From Sabellastarte sp. h YS-2021 (taxonomy: Eukaryota > Annelida > Polychaeta > Sabellida > Sabellidae): a stretch of DNA of 64,000 nt. The stretch covers positions 13,259,454 to 13,323,453 of the forward strand of contig OZ024938.1 of assembly GCA_964017235.1 (NCBI GenBank), read 5' to 3'. Made by a program: the position numbers and the translations under genes. Position 1 is the first letter of the stretch. Each line of letters starts with the position of its first letter. The notes beneath the pieces were generated by a model. That model worked only from the letters and a program-made list of their open reading frames with translations, did no database searches and was not told where the DNA came from. Shown here piece by piece: positions 11,962 through 23,500 of the stretch.

Positions 11962-13309
11962 CTGTCCACTGTATATATTAATCACATAATTAGAGAACTT
12001 ACAAACTCATGCTAGTCATATAGAGTCACAGTACTTACGTGTTGTATCACATGATTTTTGTAAGATATATAATTTTCCCACACTATGGCCTGGGTCCATA
12101 TTAACTAACATTCTTTGTCTTAAAATAATATTAACAGATATAACTTTCATTCCAAGAATTTTGAGAAAATTAGAGAAATTTTGAAGAATAACAATTTTTC
12201 AATTCCTTATTATTTTCTAGCTTCACAGAAAACATGTCTTGTTATTTTTGATGCTCATCAGTAATTCAGCAATGAACATGTAACTTGTTTGAAAACTGCA
12301 TTGAAAATATATTTTTATAACACTTTTCAAAAATTTTTATTCTTAAAAAACTTTTTTTTTCTTTTTAGAAAGTTCTTTAACAAGAATATTTAATCCATAA
12401 CATTGTTTCTGAATATGGGCTTAAGTGTATAAACTTTTCAAAGTTTATAATATGTAGTAAAGTATTTGCAAAACAAATTCAAAAATCTTATTGAAGATAT
12501 TAATTTGGACGAGGTATAAGATTGGTAGATATTTAGGAAAGCTATGACAATGACCTACAAGGTTAGAGGCATTTTACCTGTACAATAGTATATTAAAAAA
12601 CTTTGTGTTCGCATTAATTTGTATGTCTATTGTCCAATATGTAATTCTCAAAAGGTTCATTTCTGTCTATATTTTACACATTGTTATTAATTTATTCCTG
12701 AATGATAAATAAACGACAATATCATCAGATGTAAGATTTTTTTTTAATTCTGTATTTCTTCAATGGTATCTTTTATTTCCAATAGAACTGTTTTTCCATG
12801 CCCTATTAACCACACTATAGGGATTTGCCTCATTAATATAATCTGACTTTAGCAGCAACTCTAACTGATATATAATCTACCCCAGAAACAAAAGGGTGGA
12901 TGTAGAATAATACATTCAAGTCAAGCAAATTTCACATCAACTTTAAAATTGTTAAAATTTCAATTGGATCTACAGTAGATTATGCACAACTAGAAAGTGA
13001 AACATCCAAATGCTTTGGTAACCTTATACAATTTGGTTACTAGAGTGAACTGTTCAGCATCAGCCTTAGTTGGGACCACCAGACTTTCAGTGGTTCTAGT
13101 TACAGAGGCTCTGTTAGTATGGAGATTGAAAAGTAATTTCAATATTGATAACAAATTCGGCTCTGCCTATCAATCAACAATAAAATAATGTTTGAAGCCG
13201 TAAAATGCATTACCTAACATCAACTAACTCTCAAGTTACCAAAAAAAAGCTATCTTAATTTCATAAAATACTTTTGATGTATGAATACTGATGAATTAAA
13301 CCTCGATAC

Positions 13310-13710
13310 TAGTGTCATTGCCTAAAAACTCTGCAGAAATCGCTCTATCTCTCTCTGTATCTGGGATAAATATTCTTATGCATTTCGTGCAGAAATTCAA
13401 TACAGCCGCCAAAAAAATGCTGGAAAACAATTTTTTACAAACCAGGCACATGCCCTTGCACATATCCTCTAGTCATAAAATTCAACCAAAATTGCTCAAT
13501 CTCTCTCTGCTTCCAACATAAATGTGCTTTAAGCAGAAATTCAAGATTGCTGCCAAAATGGCAGGAAAACGATTTTTTTTCAAAAAAAGGCAAACGCCTT
13601 TACACATGTCCTCCTTGTCAAAAAGTCAGCCAAATTTGCTTACACCATTTCTCACAAAAATGCAGAAATTCAAGATGGCCACCAAAAATGGTCAGGAATA
13701 GATTTTTTTT
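13310..13710 (+). repeat. Degenerate tandem repeat, three units of about 150 bp
   Basis: CAGAAATTCAAGATGGCCAC and variants occur at about 13390, 13530 and 13660, each followed by a T-rich stretch and a phrase like TTGCACATATCCTC or TTACACATGTCCTC. Non-coding and diverged; the function of this repeat is unknown. Confidence 0.6.
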
Positions 13711-14300
13711 GAAGAATATATATATGACTTCGGGCTAAAATTTCAATTGAAATCACTGCATCTCACACTATTTTTTGGAGATATTAAGGATGTTCACTGT
13801 TAGTGTTAAAGAAAAATTGCAATGTTTAATTAATCATTAATAAGTTAACTATTTTGTATCACATCACTTCCAAAATTTAATGATTTCCAGATATCTTATA
13901 TAACAAACCTACTTTGCAAATTCCATGCTAACAAGTGAAATGCTTTCTGAGTTATTATCCAGACAAGCACACTCCTTAAAATAAGATATTTTCGGTCACG
14001 AAATTTCTCTGATTGGATGAAATGTCACAACACAAAAATTTGAAGATTTTCCCAGGGTTACTACATACACTGCCAAATTCAAAGAAAATCCCCAAAGTGG
14101 TTTCTTAGCTTTGGCCCACAGAAAATGCTGGAGCTGCCAACCCTTTCCCTGTGTTTTCTCCTGTTTTCATACAATCAGTAAGAATCAGCAGCACCAATCC
14201 ATTTGGCAGAACAATATTTTTTTCTGTCACAGAGGAGTATCAGACCTTCATAAGCCTGTGAATAGAGCGTGTACCTCAACCTCTAGCTTCTTAACGTAAC

Positions 14301-14510
14301 TCACCTGCTGTCATTATCAGCCTGACCAACCACTGCCCTTGACATGACCTCTTGACCTGCTAATGACCTTGAGGTGACACTGGAAAGAGGGAATTGAGAG
14401 GAACTCGTAATCACGGATCCACTCGTGTACGTGATGCTACTGGTTGTCATGGTAGCTGGTGGGTTGCTGGAGCCAATCACATGACGCTGGTCATTTGCTG
14501 GGCCGTGAAT
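14301..14510 (-). CDS. CNTROB: Centrobin exon 19 (probably terminal)
   Basis: Acceptor TTTGCACAG at the right edge. Encodes a Ser/Thr-rich tail (SSITYTSGSVITSSSQFPLS). Reading through gives AGC AGG TGA, a stop at 14303-14301. The same bases form a perfect donor, CAG|GTGAG after 14305, so the exon may instead continue into an unseen exon in phase 2. Confidence 0.65.
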   Translation of the reverse strand: MHGPANDQRHVIGSSNPPATMTTSSITYTSGSVITSSSQFPLSSVTSRSLAGQEVMSRAVVGQADNDSR

Positions 14511-17500
14511 CTGTGCAAACAAAGTTATTATTAAGATATGGATGTATTTTTGGTGTAGTGTTCCTTTTAAACACTTTCTATAGATGACAGTATCCTGTTA
14601 CAGATATCATCTAAAGACCTATCTCTCTAGACCAGCCTATCCCTGCATCTTCTTTGTCACTTGCCCCTGCTCAGATGCTATTTTGGTATTATTAATAAGA
14701 CTTAGTTTTTACACAAAAATGCCCCCTTTTTAGTAAATCAGTGATTAACAGGATGGTGTCATCAAATCAGCACTTTATAAATGCTTGTGAAAATTACAGT
14801 TTATATCACATCAAGATGTTGTAATAACAGCAGTATGGAGTTGGCTCACTGCCTTCTACAATATATTTATCTTTAAATATGGCAAGGCAATACCTGGTTG
14901 TTCTGATTTGTACACAAAAGAAGAATCAACTAGAAGGGGAAAACATTACAACAGATGGAAAGAAGCTAACAGGTGAAGCCCAATTTAAGAATCCTGAAAA
15001 TTATTTCATTATCGCCTGATAATGACTCAATTTAGGATACACACAGAGTAAAACACGCCAAAAAAAGATGACAGAATATCAAGCTTTTCTCCAAACACAG
15101 AAAATCTGTTGCAGCTTTAAGCTCACAAAAAGTGTTGATGCTGATTCAGGAGGATGTATCAATGGTAGTGGGTACATCGCTTATCGATATTAACAATATT
15201 TATTGTTTGGGACAGGGGTCTAAAGATGTATATCAATATTGCCATTTTAAGTAAAACTGTAAACTTACACTGCAAATGTTTGAAATAAAGGCTAAATCTG
15301 AAGAAATTGTACACCTTTTATCTCACGTTTTTATCAGTTTTGATGAAAACTGTCATGTTTTGATTTTTTAAAGTTCACTTCCTGTTAGTGGTTGGGGGGG
15401 ATATGCTAGAACAAAAACATTTTCATTATGTCGGATTCGGACTATTTAGTAGACAATCTCATCCTCCCGATATTGGGCGACATTAAAATGTTTTTGCATT
15501 CAATATTCACCAAGCCTAACGATTTACCCACTAATCAATGGCTTATTTCACACATTATTTTATACAATTACTGACCAGGTTCCCCCTCTGTAAGAGCCTG
15601 AGTGCCTGGTCGCAGTGTGCCTGCATCAGAGCAGGCAGTTTATTGGCCAGCTCAGTGTGTTGACTCTCCATCACACGGTTTATTTCTTGCTGTTCCTCCA
15701 AATCAGACTGAAGTTCACTGATTCTGAAACAGACCAGAGCATTTTCTGAAGTCAAATACTTGGGGTAAGCTTAGTATTGTATTGTAGTACTGTATATCTA
15801 CACTCGGTGTAATATCTCCTTGTACAAAAAGTGCTATATGACCCATCCGACTACACAAGTACAGCCCAAGCTCTCAACTTACTGACATTCCTTTAACTGG
15901 AAGACAGAGGCTCAAGAATGACCATTTATCAACGTCCTTAAGGTTCTTTAACCTACCACTAGGGATAGGACCCAAAGACAGGGACCGCTATTTTAAGTGG
16001 TCATCCAAGCCACTATGTATCTGCCTGTACCTAGGTATGAACCCACGTCCTTTGTGTTCCTAGACAAGTGTGTGACCCACTCGGCCACATTAGAAGTATA
16101 AAAAATATGGATTCAATGAATTAATCTATTTACTACTATTACGTAGGTCTAATGTCTTCCCAATACAGGGATATTCAGTGCACTAATTTAAAAGTGACCG
16201 AAGAATAGCAAATGTCATAGTTAAGTAACATACCATGTCAATAATTCAGGATTGTGTGTGACAGAGCTAAAATACAAGTCGGAGAAGCTTAAAGAAGTGA
16301 GTCTTAAGATGCCTTAAGAAGGATGTATCATGCATTCTTGTCAAGTACTACTTGGTAATATTTCAATTTACAATGTCCGGTCCTCGGTGGCCCAGTGGTT
16401 AGCAAGTTTGGCATCTAATCATAGGTTGTCACCTCTGTGGCTTCAAGTCACACAAGTGGCAAAGGCTGAAGACTTGTCGGAATATAACCCTGGCTGTTGA
16501 ACAGGACATAAAACCCCAGCTTTGGCCTTACATGTCTGCAATGGTAAATTTCAGTAAACTGAGTATGGCAACAGACTGTTCTAGTGTCTATAGAGTAAGG
16601 AATCTAAAATTCGCCACATATCTGAAATTTGCCACATGTGAAAATACTAATAAAATAAATGAATTGTGGTGAGATTGGTTGACTGTAGAGTAAATTAAGG
16701 CTTTTTGAACTGAAAAATACCAATTGTGAGACAAAAACATCATTTTCTTCATAAAATTAACTAAGGTTTTACAGGTGGCGAATTTTAGATTCCTGGAGAA
16801 TTTTAGATTGCTTACTCTACCCACAAACAAGTGGGTAGTCAGACTTTTGCAGTTGTAGTACCATCCAACTGAAACAGATTAACACTTGTAGTTATGTCAC
16901 AAACATCAATGACTTCTTTCAACAAGGCCGAAAGGGGTTTTGGTCGACTTGCATGAGCCGCAGAGCCATCAGAGAAATGAGTGAAGCACTGAAGCGGTCA
17001 ACCATCCCAGTACTAACATAGACCATTGTCGCTTAACTTCAGTGAGGAGGCAGGTACTCATCACCCTACACCACAATTCATGAAAGTCCAGAGACAAAAA
17101 AAAAAAAACAAGACCAAAAGGGGTTTTGGTCTACTAGCGTGAGCCGCAAAGCCATTACAGACACAAGTAGTGCACCGAAGTGGTCACCCATCCCAGTACT
17201 AACGTAGCCCAATGCCACTTAATTTCAGTGAACAGACAGTTACTCATCACACTGCACCACAATTCACGAAAGTCCGGAGATAAAAAAAAAGTGATTCCAA
17301 GAAGAGCTTGCCTCGCTAGAGTTCGCATTTTAAAACACATTAAAGACTCATGTTTTTAGACATACTTTCCCACCACCAGAACTATCTCTTCCCTGCTTGG
17401 TGCTGTTTCGATGCAGACCATCTTGTTATTGGACTATCCCTCATAACAACAAGTGCTAGACTACATGACTGTGTTCTCATCAGTTTGGAACTGTATAATT

Positions 17501-20500
17501 TACCTGAACAAAGGGCAGTTATTATTTGTAACATTTTGCACCTTTCTGCACACATTTACAGACACCCCAAAGTCACACACACATACATCTGACTGTCCTT
17601 ACGTCTGTCTGAGAGTTTCTTCCTCTTCTCTGTATCGGGTTTCTCTTGCCGCCATGTCTGCCCTTAGTGCTGACATCTGTGAGGAAAGCTCCTTATTGTT
17701 GCGTCTTCCCAACTCAGTAATCTGCGCATGATGTTTCTCCTGGAGTTGTGTTTCCATGGCAACCATTTCAGTTTTCACTGCAGCGACTTCTTCTTGTATC
17801 TATATTTTAATTAACATGTATTTTTATCAAACTAACTTTTTAAAAAATTTTCAAAAAGGTCATTAATTTAAAAGAACTTTCAAAGTTTAAAAGCAAACTA
17901 TATCTTTTTAGTTTAAATATAGTGTAATTGCTTCAATGATCACCTCAATAATATTCTCTCCTGGTGCTTTTTATAATAATACTTGAGTGACCTATGGTCA
18001 GAAATTAAAGCAACCAGTTTTAAGCACTTATAGACTGGAAAAGTTTACAGATTTTAACTTTGGATCATGTATGTCCCACAAATCTAGCAAAACCTTAATC
18101 AAACATAAATCAATATTGTAAGTTATATTTTTTATATTCTATATCTGTGCATGGCAATGCACAAAAACACCTAAAAATCAAAATGAGGTAAACAATACAC
18201 AAATGTTTGTTGGAAATATGAATTATGAAACCCTAAGGAAACCCTAATGAAAATCCAAGTTAAGCAGGCAACAGTATGGAGTATATGTGACTAGTCAACT
18301 TCCTAAGCATCACAAACTGTAACAAATTTTATTGTAATTTAACTTTTTGTAAGTTAAATACTTACCTTATCCTCACAAATGCTTACTTGGTTTTGTGGAG
18401 GCAAAACGCGGCGACCAACAAGAATATTTAAAAATTATTCTTGTTCGAGAGGTGAACCCCGTAGTTAGTGATAGGTGCGCATGCGCACAACACATTGTCG
18501 GTTGGACTTTGTCGAGAGATCCTCATTTAATTTTTGGTCCCCTATGAAAACAAACTTGTGAGGGGAGGAAGGGTGGGTCTGTCCTTGTGAGGATAAGGTA
18601 AGTATTTAACTTACAAAAAGTTAAATTACAATAAAATTTGTTACATTTTATTGCGTAAAATAGCCTTACCTTATCCTCACAAATGCTTGATTCCAACCAT
18701 AACAGGAGGAGGGGTTTGTTTTGTAACCTCCCTGTTAATAGATTATGGGGTTCACCATGAAAGCATTTGATGGAGAGGATAAGATAAGCTTAAGTATGCT
18801 ACAACAGAATTTTCCATTACTGTAAAATATCTGTAAAGATAAGTAATGATAGGTAATCTCATGAATATTCATGATGTACTGTTGTAGTTGACACTTGTCC
18901 AATGTAGCATAAAGTTGTCCTATATCTAAACCATCACCCATAACTGTGTGGTCGGGGATGGCTTCCTGGGTCCCTCGAGCTGGGAGCTGTCATCCAGCAA
19001 GAAGGCACCCCAAGCTGGCTTCTGTGTTTTACAAAATACAGTCATGAGGCCATCTGCCACAGAAGAAGACATATGTCCATACAAGAAACTGGTATGGAAG
19101 GAAGAGTAAAGTATGTAAGCCATATGAAATACTCAAGAACATACTCAAAGCAATCACATGCTGAGCAGAAACCACTGGGCCTAACTGTAATCTGTTTGGT
19201 CTGTGGACTGCCAAGACACAGCTTAAAAGGTAGAAAATGTGTTGTGGCTCTTCCAATGGCAGGAGCCTAAAATCTGCTCTAGGGACACCCATCCTTGAAT
19301 ACTAAAGAAGCAGACATGGACCTAACATTATGGGCCTTAACCTGTAGGTCCTGTGTATCAAAATTGGATGACTGATAGCCAATAAGACAGACTCTCTGAT
19401 CCAAGAAGAAGAGACAGCCTCTCATGAAATCTCTGTCAAAGCCTTCCTTAAAGGATATAAACAAGAGATTCTTTCCCTTCCTTAAAGCACTAGTTCTGTC
19501 TAGATAGTATCTAAGTGCTCTGGCAGGGCATGAAGTCATATCCTCAGTCAAGTCTGAGCCCAAAAAAGGTTTAAGAGCTAGAATGACCACTGGTTAGAGC
19601 AAATCTGGGCAGTCAGAAGCTAACTGATCCTTTGCTAAGAAGGCAGGAGGAGGAGAAATAGTGATCTCCTTCCAGTGAGGTTTTGTGTCTGAGGGAAGAA
19701 TATGCCCAAGCATGCACCTCCCCCCTCCTTTTGCAAGATGCCAAAGTCATCAGGAAAACAGTCTTGAAAGGCAAAATCTTACGACTGGCAACCTTCAAAG
19801 GTCAAAAGTCAAAGACAAAAGAACCAAAGATAGGTCTCAAGAGGGAATACCCCTATTTGCAATGGGTTTGTCCCTGTGAAAGCTTACAAGAAGTCTATTC
19901 AAGTGTAAACTCTTGCTCCCTTCCTGGCCAACATATCCCAAAGATTAGCTATTGCAGTTCTATAGCCAGCAATTGTGGCAGGATTCATCCTTTAGAGGCT
20001 CAAAAGGGGCCTTAGTCAAAGCCATGAGGACTAAAGACAGATCCCAGGCTTATCCAATAAAAGCTCGCAATAAGTCTGTTCAGATTCAAAACATTTGCTA
20101 ACCTCCTGGCCAAAATGATCAGCTATGGCAGCCCTATAGCCAGCAGTAGTGGCAGGCTTCAGATTCTAATAGCAAATAAGTGATTCAAAATTCTGCTGAG
20201 ATAGTAGGCTCTGAGCTGACCACCTGATTCTGTTGGCACCAGAGTCCAAAAAATGGACCACCTTAACTCAGATTCTTCTAGATGAGGGTCTTTGAGGTGC
20301 CTTAATTCTATCTGTCACCTGCTCAGAGAATGATTGAAGTGATTCTGAGGTGTCTAGGTGCCAAAACATGCAGAATTAGATACATGAGATTCTGATGGAA
20401 CTTCTCACTGAATGGTTGCTTTAACTGATGAGGCCAGTGAGATAGAAGTAAGGAGGTTTGGTTGACAGATTCACTAGATCCCAAAACCAAAGCATTCTGG

Positions 20501-23500
20501 GCTACCCTGGTGCAACTACTATCATCTTGCACCTGTAGGTGTTCATTCCCTGTATCACTTTTGGTATAAGTGCTACAGGACAAAAGGCATAGCCGTCCAG
20601 ACCCTCCCAGGAGATTTTCAATGCATCTATGTTCATAGCATTTGCATCTGGGACTGGTGAGACATAGATTGGTAGTTTGTGATCCAATTTGGTGGCAAAC
20701 ATGTCCACCATTGGTGTGTACTAGACTAAGCCAAATTAGACTGAATATTTGAGAATGAAGAGACCATTCTGTCTGAATTATTTGTCTTTCCTGGAGAGAC
20801 TGTCGACTATGACATTGAGGCAACCCTGAATGTGTCTGGCTCTTATGAGTATGTTTCGAGGATTGCAGTAGGCCAAGATGCGCCAAACCAGGAGACACCG
20901 GTCCCAAGAGTGTGTTCCCTCTTGTTTGCTCAGATAACTGACTACAGTAGCATTGTGTGTTGCTATCAGAACACTTTTGTCCAGAATTTGTTTTGAAAGC
21001 TCTTTTAAGGCCAGAAACACTGCCTTTAACTCAAGGACATTGATATGAAGCAATTTCTTGATCTGTCCAATTGCCACTGACTGTCATGTTTTCTAAATGA
21101 GCTCGCCAACCTTGATTTTATGCATTTGTGAAAATAAGGGTATTGTGTTCCTGTGGATGAAAAGGATAACCCATTTTTTAGATTTTTTGGATCTTTCCAC
21201 CACTGAAGATGACTTTTCAGAAAGTTTGAAACAGGAATCTTCAGGTCTAGTGACTGGGGATACTGCCAGTTTGTTTTTAGGTACCACTGGAAAGGGCGCA
21301 TATGTAACCGACCCATTGGTATTGTCTTTTCTAGGGATGCTTGTACACCCATCAGGGACATAAGAAACCTTGGGGTTGTTTGTGATGCGATCTCCATGTC
21401 CTGAACAGATTTTCTAGAATTTTCAACTTATTTTCGGTTGGAAAGACTTTTCCCTGTATCAACTCGAAATGGAAACCCAGAAAGTCGATTGTAGTTTTGA
21501 GCTCTGATTTTTCTAAAATTATCACAAAGCCGAGTTCTTGAATCGTATGGACGAGTTCTTTTGTCTGGAGCTGACACTGGTGTCTGGTATTTGCTCTTAA
21601 CAACCAGTCATCCAGGTATTGGTGAACTCAAATTCCGCGAGACTGACGAATGAGCTTTGCTTCTTTTACAATCCGCGTGAACGATAAGGGTGCAGTCGCC
21701 AACCGCAATGGCAGTACTTTGAGGTGATACGTTTGTTTGTCTACATGGAAACATAGCCAATGTTATGAATCTGGGTGTATGCGCACGTAAAAGAACGCAT
21801 CTTTCAGGTCTATCGAAACTAGCCATTCTCCTTTTATGACCGAGTTTCCGAATATCACTGCTGTCCCCATTTTAAAATTTGGAACTAACAGGAATTTGTC
21901 CAGGACACTGAGATCTATCACAGGGCGCCATTTATTGCCGGGTTCTGGTACAAGAAATAATCTACTGTAAAACCTGGAGTTGTGCAATCCTTGAGGTAGC
22001 AAATTGTGCCTTTTGAAGCATTTGCGACACTCTTAGGTAGCCATGTTTTTCCTGTCTGTAACCGCTTTAAATTATGGGATGTACAGACATGGGCGGATTC
22101 GACTGGAATATTATTCGATAAACCTTCTCAAGATTTGCACAACCCTTGTATTTGGTACGGAGATCTGTTGAAACTGGTCATTAACCTTTTGTGACCGAGT
22201 TTCTTAATAAAATTTGTCAACTCCATTTCACAGCTTGGAGGGACAAACGCATGTTGAGGACACAGAGATCCCTACTGGCCAAAGATATTGTGGGATTAAT
22301 GCAAAGAAAATGCCAGGAATGGTCATCTATCCATGGACTAACCTTGCCCAATGCTGTTTAACTTCCTTGAATAGAGAAGAACTCCTGGTGCAGCCTATCC
22401 GTACTGTACACTTATAAAGCACATAGCACATCAACGATCTATGTCTTGATAAACAAAACAATATTTTCATCCATAAGAAGCACCTTTGTGTCAGATATGA
22501 TAGAAGTACCAATTTACTGAGAAAATCCAGCGACTTGTAGTCATTTACAGAATAAATTGAGTGTAAATGAACATAGTAAATGTAAGACAATATTATCAGC
22601 AACATGGCGGATTGTTTTCCTGTCTGTAGCACCTGCAGTAGAGCTACATGAAAGGGGAGTTTCGATTGGAGGGCTACATAGTACCCATTCAAAAACTGCA
22701 CAACTCTGAGATGGCAATAATATTTCCACTTAAACCAGCAATTTATAGTTATTTCTTCTACTACACCAGAATCCCCTATTTCATTGAGAATATTGGTGGG
22801 AAAGCATATGTATTATCTTCTCTATAATGAAGTAATAAATGGTCCACCAGCCAGTTGTAGAATAAAGACAAGGCAATGGAGGAACTTAACCATCTTGATG
22901 CTTGGTAAATAGGTTGAAAGCAAACATTGGTAAACTTGTGCAGTAGATCTTGTAGAAAATGAAAGGTTACTGCTGCATTCTTTCATAAAAATCCACCAGG
23001 ACTTCATGAAAGGGATTTGCCATTGGACGATCTGAAGTATATCTTTTCCTCCAAGATGAAGGGTCACCCTCTGTCTGTCTACCAAGTGGAGAGGCTACTA
23101 GCGTTCTGGAGGTTTAATTACTAACCCCAGAAAACGAATTCTGATCTGACCAGCTATCAAATCTAAATGACATCTGGTGTTGGAAAAGCAAACTCTAGTA
23201 GATCTTCTACTGCTAGCTGTTTTTCAATCGCAGCAGGCCTCTTAATGCTGCCATTTTCAGGAAAATGTGGCCAATTCAAAGACTTCTGTTGGAGATCCCT
23301 CATAAATGATGAGGTAGGTAGCTTGAACTAACAAATTGAAGAATCTTCTGTCGTAGATCCTCTACCAAAGACTGTTATACAGCCAAGGGGGATCTAAGAA
23401 TGCTGTCATGGATTACTCAACCCTCAGCAAGAAATATTGTACTTCAGATCTGTAGAATAGGAAGTCTTAAACTTCTTTCTTCTTAGCACGAACTCTATGA

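Larger units (their letters stand above)
7485..14300. other. Repeat-rich spacer between two convergent genes
   Basis: No coding exon could be supported on either strand. It contains the MITEs listed separately (7676-8143, 8267-8504, 9084-9281, 9676-9902, 11443-11961), a truncated hAT-like repeat from about 10082 to 10560, and a degenerate tandem repeat at about 13310-13710. A GC-richer patch at about 10795-10930 is unexplained. Missing 3'-UTR or terminal centrobin exons could lie here unseen. Confidence 0.5.

Noticed and set aside
19683..20015. A + strand open frame of 110 codons
   Set aside because: It is antisense to the decaying DIRS-like element, and its translation has no domain.
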